From contig JAAYPU010000349.1 of the NCBI GenBank assembly GCA_012519645.1, positions 1-9,386 on the forward strand: a stretch of DNA of 9,386 nucleotides, written 5' to 3'. A program made the position numbers and the translations under genes. Numbering within the stretch: position 1 is the stretch's first letter; each line of letters starts with the position of its first letter. Origin of the DNA: Clostridiales bacterium. GTDB taxonomy: Bacteria; Bacillota; Clostridia; Peptostreptococcales; JAAYPU01. Below the pieces are notes generated by a model. That model was not told the origin of the DNA. It did no database searches and saw nothing but the letters and a program-made list of their open reading frames with translations. Below, piece by piece: positions 1 to 5,756 of this stretch.

Positions 1-66
1 AGAGTTAAGGTGGATTTTGTGTTTTTCAAATACAAAATCTTTTCTTGTTTTTCTAACTTATTATTG
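1..66 (+). repeat. Probable degenerate copy of the heptamer-hairpin repeat (copy A, cut by window edge)
   Basis: The window opens with AGAGTTAAGG, the same word that ends the heptamer array at 4485-4500. As there, it leads directly into a hairpin (13-39). The right side at 51-66 matches the family's right-arm word TTCTTAGTTATTAGTT at 12 of 16 positions, which is only suggestive in AT-rich DNA. The left arm would continue before the window. The layout, array then hairpin then inverted array, is the same as the complete copy at 2099-2172. Confidence 0.4.
13..48 (+). terminator. Rho-independent terminator of an upstream gene
   Basis: Positions 13-24 pair with 28-39 (12 pairs, one G-U) around a three-base TTC loop. 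A T-rich tract, TTTTCTTGTTTTTC, follows at 40-53. The stem is AT-rich but long. It would end a plus-strand transcript entering from before the window. It is also the centre of repeat copy A, so the element may double as the terminator. Confidence 0.45.
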
Positions 67-107
67 AAATTATTTAAAAAAAAGTATAAAAAATACTTCG
101 AAAATTA

Positions 108-113
108 TATAAT
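108..113 (+). promoter_or_regulatory. Possible -10 box upstream of the first membrane-protein gene
   Basis: A perfect TATAAT lies at 108-113 in very AT-rich DNA. No convincing -35 box sits 16-18 bases upstream; TTGAAA at 64-69 is too far away. A start near 120 would give a leader of about 130 bases holding two hairpins (144-165 and 210-229). Such words are common by chance in this base composition. Confidence 0.2.
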
Positions 114-143
114 ATGAAAATAATAATATTTTTAATAATCTTA

Positions 144-204
144 CTTTTGCATTGCTATGCAAAAGTTTCCTGCACTCTTAGTTCTTTATTCTTATTTCTT
201 AGTT
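144..204 (-). repeat. Heptamer-hairpin repeat, half element (copy D)
   Basis: A perfect nine-pair hairpin (144-152 with 157-165, loop TGCT) is followed by TTTCCTGCACT and four in-phase heptamers at 177-204: CTTAGTT, CTTTATT, CTTATTT, CTTAGTT. Read on the minus strand, this is the array-then-hairpin order of the copy at 4471-4526. A second inverted array left of the hairpin is not recognisable. The copy lies in the leader of the gene at 249. Confidence 0.55.
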
Positions 205-248
205 TTAGGAAATTTCATTTATGAAATTTTAATACGGGGTGATCCATT

Positions 249-626
249 GTGAAGGAAAAAAGAGATAATGGAGTTACATATGAAAGAAGGAAAGGTCCGG
301 ATGTTTTTAATCAGAGTGTCAGATGGATAAGTATCATTGGATGGTTTATCTTTATTTTTTCTATACTTCTCATTCGTGAAGCAGCGCCTCAAAATGAGAC
401 GTTTTTAGACCGATTTTATAATGCAAGTGTAAGAACGCATTGGAATGATGCTCTCTTGGTATGCTCCTTTGTATTTATGCTGATACTGACTATTCTTTGT
501 TTTTATGCTTTTATATGCAATTTAAAGCGAAGAAGAAGGGCAACGGACAAGCTTAGTTATTCAATTATTATTCTCGGTATTATTTCTATAATTGGCATTA
601 TAGTATTCGGTTTTACACTTTTTTAA
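249..626 (+). CDS. Small three-helix membrane protein of unknown function
   Basis: The protein has 125 residues and I do not recognise its family. The start is GTG; GGTGATC at 238-244, complementary to the 16S rRNA tail, supports it. Three hydrophobic segments are visible at about residues 26-42, 68-90 and 104-124. The N-terminus is rich in Lys and Arg, and a KRRRR cluster at 93-97 follows the second helix, so the positive-inside rule predicts N-terminus in and C-terminus out. No catalytic motif is seen. The leader holds a short hairpin (210-217 with 222-229) just before the SD and repeat copy D before that. The next gene lies about 75 bases downstream, so the two may be co-transcribed. The long frame, good SD and membrane topology make this a likely real gene. 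Confidence 0.75.
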   Translation: MKEKRDNGVTYERRKGPDVFNQSVRWISIIGWFIFIFSILLIREAAPQNETFLDRFYNASVRTHWNDALLVCSFVFMLILTILCFYAFICNLKRRRRATDKLSYSIIILGIISIIGIIVFGFTLF

Positions 627-634
627 TGAGAGTA

Positions 635-694
635 TTCCTGTTCTATACATAAATATTTATGTTTGGATAAAAATAATATGGTAGAACAGGAGGG
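635..694 (+). promoter_or_regulatory. Inverted repeat able to mask the SD of the 66-residue protein gene
   Basis: CCTGTTCTA at 637-645 is a perfect inverted match of TAGAACAGG at 682-690, and T636-A691 and T635-G692 extend it. The 3' arm covers the first bases of the SD AGGAGGG (688-694). The enclosed loop holds an AT-only hairpin centred on 654-655 (648-653 with 656-661). If folded, the RNA would hide the SD. It could act as a thermosensor-like or ligand-dependent switch, or only protect the transcript. The pairing is visible; the function is inferred. Confidence 0.45.
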
Positions 695-701
695 AAAATT
701 C

Positions 702-902
702 ATGGAAATGACGACTAGGGATACCATTCTGAAGAAATTGCTGGATGCTCAGGAAAATGTGCGTGACTATGAAATGTTTTCAAAACAGGTTAATGATGAG
801 GAGGTCTCGCAGGTTTTCAAGAAATTTGCAGAAGAAAGCGGCTTTCAGGCACGAAAGCTGCAGGAATTATACAAAAAGTACGATTCCGCTGACAAAAATT
901 GA
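702..902 (+). CDS. Small helical protein, 66 residues, ferritin-like in appearance
   Basis: The protein has 66 residues with no signal peptide or membrane segment. The frame is open from a TTG at 663, but AGGAGGG at 688-694 sits seven bases before the ATG at 702, which I take as the start. The sequence suggests two amphipathic helices: about residues 5-30, and 34-60 containing EESGFQARKLQELY. The latter resembles the Glu-rich second helix of rubrerythrin or ferritin-like small proteins, but the metal-binding ExxH motif is absent (GFQ replaces the His position), so metal binding is not supported. Function is unknown. A strong terminator follows immediately. The SD may be regulated by the inverted repeat upstream. 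Confidence 0.75.
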   Translation: MEMTTRDTILKKLLDAQENVRDYEMFSKQVNDEEVSQVFKKFAEESGFQARKLQELYKKYDSADKN

Positions 903-907
903 TTATC

Positions 908-939
908 AGATTTTGCTTAATGCAAAATCTTTTTTATTT
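908..939 (+). terminator. Rho-independent terminator
   Basis: A perfect nine-pair stem (908-916 with 922-930, loop TTAAT) is followed by TTTTTATTT. It starts six bases after the stop codon at 900-902 and separates the small genes from the dehydrogenase. Confidence 0.85.
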
Positions 940-970
940 TACTGCAAAATATTTTGATTATTTTTGTTTT

Positions 971-993
971 TATTATAAAATTTAAATAGCATA
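971..993 (+). promoter_or_regulatory. Promoter-like box upstream of the dehydrogenase, shared with ftsE
   Basis: TATTAT at 971-976 fits a -10 box. The 23 bases from 971 match 2845-2867, upstream of ftsE, at 21 positions, including a common TAAATAGCATA. No good -35 box is visible. The leader to the ATG at 1062 would be about 80 bases. Confidence 0.35.
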
Positions 994-1061
994 CTATATG
1001 ATTAACGTTGACAGGGTATCGGTATTCAATGTGGTATGAATAGTATAAGGAGGTTACTTAT

Positions 1062-2072
1062 ATGATTCGTAAAAAAGTAGTACTTACAGGCATGTGGGTA
1101 GATGATGAAAGAGTAGAAAAATTAAAACAATATATCTTAGATGAATATCCGCAAGCCGATATTAAATGGTTAACGCAATTGCCTTTGCCTGAAGAAAAAA
1201 TTATAGAGGAATGCAGGGAAGCGGAAGTATTAGTTGCAGGACATCAAGAGATGACGGATAAAGCTTATAAAGAATTGAATTTAAAGGCATATTGTGCTTT
1301 AAGCACCGGGTTTAATGCTGCGAATCCTGATGCTGCTACTTGCAATGGGATTCTTGTTACCAATGTGCCGGATTATTGTGTGGATGAAGTGTCGGTTCAT
1401 ACATTAATGCTTATGTTGGCATGTGTAAGAGGAATTAATAAGCTTATCCCTTATGTAAAAGGGGGGAACTGGGGAATTGAACCGATTAAGCCTATAACCC
1501 GTTTTGAGGGCTGTACAATCGGACTTTTGGGATTCGGACGAATACCCAGGAAAGTTGCAAAAAAACTGTCAGGTTTTGATGTGAATATAATTGCAAATGA
1601 TCCTTATGTAAAACAGGATGAGGCGGATCAATACCGTGTAGAGATGGTTTCCTTTGAGGAACTCGTTGAAAAATCAGACATTCTTTCTATTCATGCACCA
1701 TTACTTCCGACAACAAAGTATATAATCAATGAAGAAGTATTTAAAAGGATGAAACCGACATCATACATTATTAATACATCCAGAGGGCCATTGATAGATC
1801 AGGAAGCTTTATATCTGGCTTTATCCGAAGGATGGATAAGAGGAGCAGGCCTGGATGTTTTAGAAAACGAACCTCCGAAAGAAGAAGACAGAAAAATAAT
1901 AGATTTGCCAAATGTGATCGTGTCAGGGCATTCAGGATTTTACTCGGAGGAAGCGCTTGAAGACCAATTAAAGTTGGTTTCACAGGAAGTAGGAAGAGTA
2001 TTGAGGGGCGAAATGCCTAAAAATGTAGTTAACAAGGAAGTTTTAAACAAAATAGACTGGATTAAAAAATGA
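1062..2072 (+). CDS. D-isomer-specific 2-hydroxyacid dehydrogenase, NAD-binding
   Basis: This 336-residue protein has the usual length for the family, which interconverts 2-keto acids and D-2-hydroxyacids with NAD(P)H in the cytoplasm. The N- and C-terminal parts form the substrate domain around a Rossmann domain at about 105-290. The nucleotide loop reads GLLGFGRIPR (154-163), with Pro162 in place of the usual last Gly. Asp180 ends the second strand, where it would favour NAD over NADP. The catalytic residues are Arg241 (TSRG), Glu270 (ENEP) and His290. His290 sits in SGHSGFYSEEA, where relatives usually have PH. The FYSEEA tail recalls the CtBP/phosphoglycerate-dehydrogenase-like branch. 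The ATG is fixed by AAGGAGG at 1047-1053. The gene stands alone and faces the cyclo-ligase gene. The substrate cannot be told from sequence. Confidence 0.92.
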   Translation: MIRKKVVLTGMWVDDERVEKLKQYILDEYPQADIKWLTQLPLPEEKIIEECREAEVLVAGHQEMTDKAYKELNLKAYCALSTGFNAANPDAATCNGILVTNVPDYCVDEVSVHTLMLMLACVRGINKLIPYVKGGNWGIEPIKPITRFEGCTIGLLGFGRIPRKVAKKLSGFDVNIIANDPYVKQDEADQYRVEMVSFEELVEKSDILSIHAPLLPTTKYIINEEVFKRMKPTSYIINTSRGPLIDQEALYLALSEGWIRGAGLDVLENEPPKEEDRKIIDLPNVIVSGHSGFYSEEALEDQLKLVSQEVGRVLRGEMPKNVVNKEVLNKIDWIKK

Positions 2073-2098
2073 GGAAATTTCAAAATTGAAATTTCCTC
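2064..2098 (-). terminator. Hairpin between convergent genes, terminator for the minus-strand gene
   Basis: A perfect 12-pair stem (2071-2082 with 2087-2098, loop AAAT) overlaps the TGA stop of the dehydrogenase. On the minus strand it is followed by A then six T (2070-2064), a good terminator tail for the cyclo-ligase transcript. That T run is part of the last dehydrogenase codons. On the plus strand no T run follows, so it would act there at most as an mRNA-stabilising hairpin. Confidence 0.7.
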
Positions 2099-2172
2099 AA
2101 ACTAATAACTAATAGTTCAGGATGGAATTTGACTGATGTCGACTTCCTTCATTATCTCTTAGTTATTAGTTT
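2099..2172. repeat. Complete palindromic heptamer-hairpin element (copy B)
   Basis: A perfect 14-base inverted repeat (2099-2112 and 2159-2172, AAACTAATAACTAA) bounds the element. The left arm reads AACTAAT, AACTAAT, AGTTCAG. The right arm is its degenerate mirror, ending CTTAGTT ATTAGTT at 2158-2171. The centre is a hairpin, 2124-2133 with 2138-2147 (nine of ten paired, loop TGAT). A further CTTAGTT at 2180-2186 extends the right side into the neighbouring coding sequence. The size and symmetry fit a MITE-like or REP-like palindrome. No target duplication is evident. Confidence 0.7.
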
Positions 2173-2173
2173 T

Positions 2174-2740
2174 TTATTTCTTAGTTATAAATAGGTGGTC
2201 CGGTGTCAGTATATAATCCATTTTTACATCGTGGCTTCCTGAAGGGATGCTTTCTAAAACTTGAAAATCGTATGCTAAAGCGATGAAAGGCACCTTGCCT
2301 TTTAAAGAAGATAAAAACCCATCATAATATCCTTTCCCAAATCCAATCCTGTTACCTGCTTTGTCAAAGACAACGCCAGGAACTATGATCAAATCCAGCA
2401 GGTCTTTTGAAAATATGTCCGATTTAATTTTCGGCTCATATATTCCGAAGTGTCCTAATGATAATTCTTCCAAGGATTCTATTTTTACAGGAATGATTTT
2501 AGACCTATCTTTACTTATTAGTGGAACTACGACACCTTTTTTAACGTCTAACAAATATTCGATAATTTTTTTGGTTCTGATTTCATTTTGAAAATCCACA
2601 TAAATCATGACATGTGAGGCATTTTTAAAGATGTCCATTTCTAGGAGCTGGGTAAAGACTTTTTTCTCAGCTTCTATAACAAAGGATTCAGGTAATGCAC
2701 GACGTGCTTCCAATATTTCTTGCCTTAATTTAGCTTTCAT
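2174..2740 (-). CDS. 5-formyltetrahydrofolate cyclo-ligase family protein (MTHFS/YgfA)
   Basis: Enzymes of this family use ATP to convert 5-formyltetrahydrofolate to 5,10-methenyltetrahydrofolate in one-carbon metabolism. I chose the ATG at 2740 (188 residues) because the SD AGAGGTG (2753-2747) lies six bases before it. A GTG at 2749 would add three residues but overlaps that SD. Residue numbers here are from the ATG. The family signature is intact: PGVVFDKAGNR (121-131) then GFGKGYYD (133-140), the ATP and substrate loop. An N-terminal basic helix ending RRALP (13-17), NEIRT (52-56), FGIYEP (98-103) and HDVKMDY (170-176) also match. The length is typical. The last codons (ATA ACT AAG AAA TAA) lie inside repeat copy B's extended right arm. 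The gene is divergent from ftsE. Confidence 0.92.
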   Translation of the reverse strand: MKAKLRQEILEARRALPESFVIEAEKKVFTQLLEMDIFKNASHVMIYVDFQNEIRTKKIIEYLLDVKKGVVVPLISKDRSKIIPVKIESLEELSLGHFGIYEPKIKSDIFSKDLLDLIIVPGVVFDKAGNRIGFGKGYYDGFLSSLKGKVPFIALAYDFQVLESIPSGSHDVKMDYILTPDHLFITKK

Positions 2741-2760
2741 AGCTTTCACCTCTTATAAGA

Positions 2761-2766
2761 ATTATA
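2761..2766 (-). promoter_or_regulatory. Possible -10 box of the cyclo-ligase gene
   Basis: The minus strand reads TATAAT at 2766-2761. The best -35 at proper spacing is poor (TTTCTT, 2789-2784). A start near 2754 would leave a leader of only about 14 bases, just enough for the SD. Confidence 0.25.
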
Positions 2767-2844
2767 ATAAATGGAAGCGAGAAAAGAAAGCTGCAAAAAA
2801 ATAACAAAGTTTTTTCTAATAATTTGTAGAATATCCTTGAAGAA

Positions 2845-2867
2845 TATAATAAAATGTAAATAGCATA
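2845..2867 (+). promoter_or_regulatory. Probable promoter core of the ftsEX cluster
   Basis: A perfect TATAAT lies at 2845-2850. A weak -35 candidate, TTGTAG, lies 15 bases upstream (2824-2829). A start near 2857 leaves about 30 bases before the ftsE ATG. The 23 bases from 2845 match 971-993 at 21 positions, so the two genes may share a promoter type or regulator. Confidence 0.45.
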
Positions 2868-2887
2868 AATTAAGAAGGGAAATGGCC

Positions 2888-3571
2888 ATGATTAGATTTG
2901 AAAATGTAACGAAGTACTATGGATCGAATAGGGCACTTTCAAACATAAATTTAAACATTAATAAAGGTGATTTTGTATTTTTAGTCGGACCCAGCGGTGC
3001 TGGAAAATCCACTTTTATAAAACTGTTATTAAAAGAAACTGATGCAACAGAGGGAAGGATCTTCTTAGGAGATATGGAAGTAACGGGACTTCCCAACAGA
3101 AAAATACCCAAATTGAGACGCAATATTGGAATAGTATTTCAGGATTTCAGATTATTACCCAAAAAGACGGTTTACGAAAATGTTGCATTTGCGATGGATA
3201 TATTGCATATACCTGCTAAAACCATTCGAAGGGTAGTGCCGCAGGCGCTAAGTCTTGTAGGCATTAGCAGCAAAGCCCATAAATACCCTAACGAGCTTTC
3301 TGCCGGAGAGCAGCAAAGAGTAGCTATTGCGAGGTCTATAATCAATAATCCTTCTGTACTGATTGCAGACGAGCCCACGGGAAATTTGGACCCCGATACA
3401 GCATGGGAAATAATGCGGTTGCTCACCCAGATAAATTTGAGAGGGACTACAATAGTTATGGTCACACATGCCAAAGAAATCGTCGATAAAATGGAAAAGC
3501 GGGTTATTGCCATTGAAGAAGGGCGCATTGTAAGGGACGATATGAGAGGGGCATACAAGTACCATGTTTAG
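2888..3571 (+). CDS. ftsE: Cell division ATP-binding protein FtsE
   Basis: FtsE is the cytoplasmic ABC-type ATPase of the FtsEX complex; ATP hydrolysis drives FtsX to control peptidoglycan hydrolases at the division site. I start at the ATG at 2888 (227 residues, MIRFENVTKYYG), the family's usual beginning, with AAGGGA ending seven bases before it. The ATG at 2882 is too close to that SD. The ABC motifs are in order: Walker A GPSGAGKS (34-41), Q-loop Gln85, signature LSAGEQQR (137-144, where LSGGE is commoner), Walker B VLIADEP (157-163, catalytic Glu162), D-loop GNLD (165-168) and switch His194. The gene overlaps ftsX by eight bases, so translation is probably coupled. Confidence 0.95.
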   Translation: MIRFENVTKYYGSNRALSNINLNINKGDFVFLVGPSGAGKSTFIKLLLKETDATEGRIFLGDMEVTGLPNRKIPKLRRNIGIVFQDFRLLPKKTVYENVAFAMDILHIPAKTIRRVVPQALSLVGISSKAHKYPNELSAGEQQRVAIARSIINNPSVLIADEPTGNLDPDTAWEIMRLLTQINLRGTTIVMVTHAKEIVDKMEKRVIAIEEGRIVRDDMRGAYKYHV

Positions 3572-4457
3572 AGCTATAGGATATTCAATAAAACAAGCTT
3601 TTAAGCAGCTTGTAAGAAATAAAAATATGTGTACCGCTTCCATATTTTCTATAACATCTATGCTGCTTATATTAGGATTATTTTTTATACTCATAGTAAA
3701 TATTAGCCTATTAGCTCAAACTACACAATCACAGTTTGACAGTATTCAAGTTTATATAAAAGATGAAGTCAGTGAAGAGGGCATCTATGAGATGCGAAAT
3801 AAATTTGAACGTCTTTCAGGAGTAAAGGAAGCAACGATTATCAATAAAGAACAGGCACTTAAAATTATGAAAAGTCGTTGGGGAGATAACGGATACCTTT
3901 TAGAAGGATTAGAAGATAACCCTCTGCCGAATTCTATTGTCATAAAGGTAGAAAATCTGGAAGATGCAGATGCAGTTGTAACGCGAATAAGAGCTTCGGA
4001 AGGTATAGAAGATATTAAGTATTATAAGAGCATAGTAGAGAAGCTGTTAAATATTACAAGCTTTATACAGCTAGCCGGAATGATTATAATTATTATACTG
4101 GTTATTATTTCCATTGTCATTGTTGCAAATACAGTCAAGCTGACAGTGACCGCAAGGGAAAGAGAAATCAGTATTATGAAATATATAGGGGCTACTAATT
4201 GGTTTATACGCGGACCTTTTTTTGTAGAGGGCATTATTATCGGGCTTATAGGTTCAGGTGTTTCTGTTGCAATCATGAGCTTTATCTACAAGAAAATAGT
4301 TGGGGCATTCACTCAACAGGCTTTTGTTATGTTTTCAATTAGTATGGTTCCGCATGGTTTTCTCATTAGCAATCTGGTATGGATTTTTATAAGCTTAGGT
4401 GTTGGTATCGGCTCTTTGGGAAGCATTCTATCCATGAGAAAATTTTTAGACACATAA
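3564..4457 (+). CDS. ftsX: Cell division membrane protein FtsX
   Basis: FtsX is the membrane half of FtsEX and passes the ATPase signal to extracellular hydrolases or their activators. The 297 residues show the family layout. A basic cytoplasmic N-terminus precedes helix 1 (about 27-50), and an extracellular domain (about 51-165) would bind the hydrolase partner. Helices 2 (168-190), 3 (218-243) and 4 (266-290) follow. The conserved intracellular stretch TARERE then MKYIGAT and PFFVEG (196-223) is clear. The start ATG lies inside the end of ftsE, with GAGAGGGG at 3544-3551 as a somewhat distant SD. About 110 bases of repeat DNA follow before the M23 gene. Confidence 0.95.
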   Translation: MFRAIGYSIKQAFKQLVRNKNMCTASIFSITSMLLILGLFFILIVNISLLAQTTQSQFDSIQVYIKDEVSEEGIYEMRNKFERLSGVKEATIINKEQALKIMKSRWGDNGYLLEGLEDNPLPNSIVIKVENLEDADAVVTRIRASEGIEDIKYYKSIVEKLLNITSFIQLAGMIIIIILVIISIVIVANTVKLTVTAREREISIMKYIGATNWFIRGPFFVEGIIIGLIGSGVSVAIMSFIYKKIVGAFTQQAFVMFSISMVPHGFLISNLVWIFISLGVGIGSLGSILSMRKFLDT

Positions 4458-4470
4458 CATTATAGATTAG

Positions 4471-4526
4471 AACTAATAACTAAGAACTAAGAGTTAAGGA
4501 AGATATTTTTCTGAATGAAAAATATC
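4471..4526 (+). repeat. Heptamer-hairpin repeat, half element (copy E)
   Basis: Four exact-phase heptamers, AACTAAT, AACTAAG, AACTAAG and AGTTAAG (4471-4498), are followed by GAA and a perfect ten-pair hairpin (4502-4511 with 4517-4526, loop TGAAT). No inverted array follows the hairpin. Instead there is another heptamer repeat at 4539-4554. The element lies in the gap between ftsX and the M23 gene. No T run follows the hairpin, so it is not a typical terminator. Confidence 0.65.
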
Positions 4527-4538
4527 AATTGAAACTAT

Positions 4539-4554
4539 GTCAGTTGTCAGTTGT
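4539..4554 (+). repeat. Short tandem heptamer GTCAGTT
   Basis: GTCAGTT occurs twice in tandem plus two bases (GT). It has the same seven-base period as the adjoining array but a different word. It ends four bases before the SD of the M23 gene. Confidence 0.5.
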
Positions 4555-4571
4555 AACAAGGGGGTAAAAAC

Positions 4572-5696
4572 GTGTTTAAAAGAGTATCTATTTATTCCTT
4601 AATATTTGTTTTAATACTATCATTATCTTTTTCATCCTTGATTTTTGCTTCCAGTGAAGATCAAAGAGAATTAGAAGGGATCATTGATCGAATCGATGAT
4701 ATTAAAAATCTGCTTACTCAAGGAAAAAAGGAAGAAAAAAGCTTAACGCAACAGATAGAAGATATTGACAAAAAAATAGATGCTATTGAAAAGGATATAG
4801 CTAAATTACAAAAAGAGATAAAGAATACTCAGGAAAAAATAAATGAAGCCCAAAAAAACATTGATAGTACTCAAGCAGAAATAAATGGAAAGAATGACAT
4901 ACTTAATGCCAGATTAAGGGCTATGTATAAAAACGGCGAAGTGGGAGTTATGGAAGTCCTGTTAGGATCTGCTGATTTTCAAGAATTTATGACTAATTTA
5001 GATATGGTAAAAAGAGTTACACAGCAAGATGTCAATCTGCTTAAAGAACTTGAAGCTAAATATGAAGAAATGAACCTGCAAAAGAAGAATTTAGAGCAAT
5101 TAAAATACAATTTGTATCAGCAAAAAGAAAATGTTGAGGAAAAGCAAAAAAATCTTGAAGTAAACCGCGGAGAAGCAGCTAAATTACGTTCGCAGGTTGA
5201 AAAGAATAATAAAGCTTTGGAAAGTCAGATCGATGAATTAAATAAATATGCTGCTGAAATTTCCGAAAGAATAAGGAAAGCACAATCCAATGAGGCTTAT
5301 GTAGGCGGAGTTTTCACATGGCCGGCACCCGGATACACACAAATCACTTCTTCCTTCGGATATAGAATACATCCTATATTAAAAACTAAGAAGCTGCATA
5401 CAGGTATTGATATCGGTGTACCATCCAATAATACTGTAGTTGCGGCAAATGATGGTACTGTTATACATTCCAATTGGTTGGGAGGATACGGGAAAGCTGT
5501 TATGGTAGACCATGGCGGAGGAATAGTTACACTATATGCCCATAATAATGATTTATTGGTGAATGTAGGAGATAAAGTAAAGAAAGGTCAGGCTATTGCA
5601 AAATCAGGAAGTACAGGTATGTCTACAGGGCCACATTTACATTTTGAAGTAAGACAAGACGGTAATTACGTGGATCCGATGCCATATTTAAAATGA
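4572..5696 (+). CDS. Secreted coiled-coil M23 (LytM) peptidoglycan endopeptidase, FtsEX-partner type
   Basis: This 374-residue exported protein probably cleaves peptidoglycan cross-links during daughter-cell separation. The start is GTG with AAGGGGG at 4558-4564. A signal peptide covers about residues 1-27, with cleavage near FASSED. A long, highly charged coiled coil runs from about 30 to 236, broken around 117-150, as in EnvC and PcsB-like FtsX partners. The M23 domain (about 245-374) keeps all expected zinc and catalytic residues: His276 and Asp280 (HTGID), His324 (YAHN), and His355 and His357 (GPHLHFE). It should therefore be an active enzyme, unlike EnvC, whose LytM domain is degenerate and only activates amidases. 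Its place after ftsX supports control by FtsEX. Confidence 0.9.
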   Translation: MFKRVSIYSLIFVLILSLSFSSLIFASSEDQRELEGIIDRIDDIKNLLTQGKKEEKSLTQQIEDIDKKIDAIEKDIAKLQKEIKNTQEKINEAQKNIDSTQAEINGKNDILNARLRAMYKNGEVGVMEVLLGSADFQEFMTNLDMVKRVTQQDVNLLKELEAKYEEMNLQKKNLEQLKYNLYQQKENVEEKQKNLEVNRGEAAKLRSQVEKNNKALESQIDELNKYAAEISERIRKAQSNEAYVGGVFTWPAPGYTQITSSFGYRIHPILKTKKLHTGIDIGVPSNNTVVAANDGTVIHSNWLGGYGKAVMVDHGGGIVTLYAHNNDLLVNVGDKVKKGQAIAKSGSTGMSTGPHLHFEVRQDGNYVDPMPYLK

Positions 5697-5711
5697 CAAT
5701 AAAGAACTATT

Positions 5712-5746
5712 GAGAATTTTGCTTCGGCAAAATTCTTTTCCTTTTT
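5712..5746 (+). terminator. Terminator-like hairpin directly before recJ
   Basis: Positions 5713-5722 pair with 5727-5736 around a cTTCGg tetraloop, an extra-stable type, with a G-U pair at the base. TTTCCTTTTT follows at 5737-5746 and runs straight into the recJ SD (GGAGG, 5747-5751). It should end or reduce transcription from the M23 gene into recJ. Confidence 0.75.
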
Positions 5747-5756
5747 GGAGGTATAG

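Noticed and set aside
745..957. Plus-strand frame overlapping the 66-residue protein gene
   Set aside because: It has no SD, runs through the terminator at 908-939, and has an unlikely composition. The gene at 702-902 explains the region.
1008..1013. Perfect TTGACA upstream of the dehydrogenase as a -35 box
   Set aside because: No -10 box lies 16-18 bases downstream. TATGAA is 21 bases away, so it is not a supportable sigma-A promoter.
1023..1042. TATTCA/TGAATA inverted repeat before the dehydrogenase SD as an operator
   Set aside because: Only six pairs of AT-rich sequence with no second site. This is expected by chance.
3172..3694. Minus-strand open frames of 128 and 148 codons across ftsE and ftsX
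   Set aside because: They lie opposite well-supported ftsE and ftsX, have no SD, and show no recognisable domain.
4529..4557. TTGAAA with TGTAAC, 17 bases apart, as a promoter of the M23 gene
   Set aside because: Transcription would start inside the SD at 4558-4564, leaving no usable leader.
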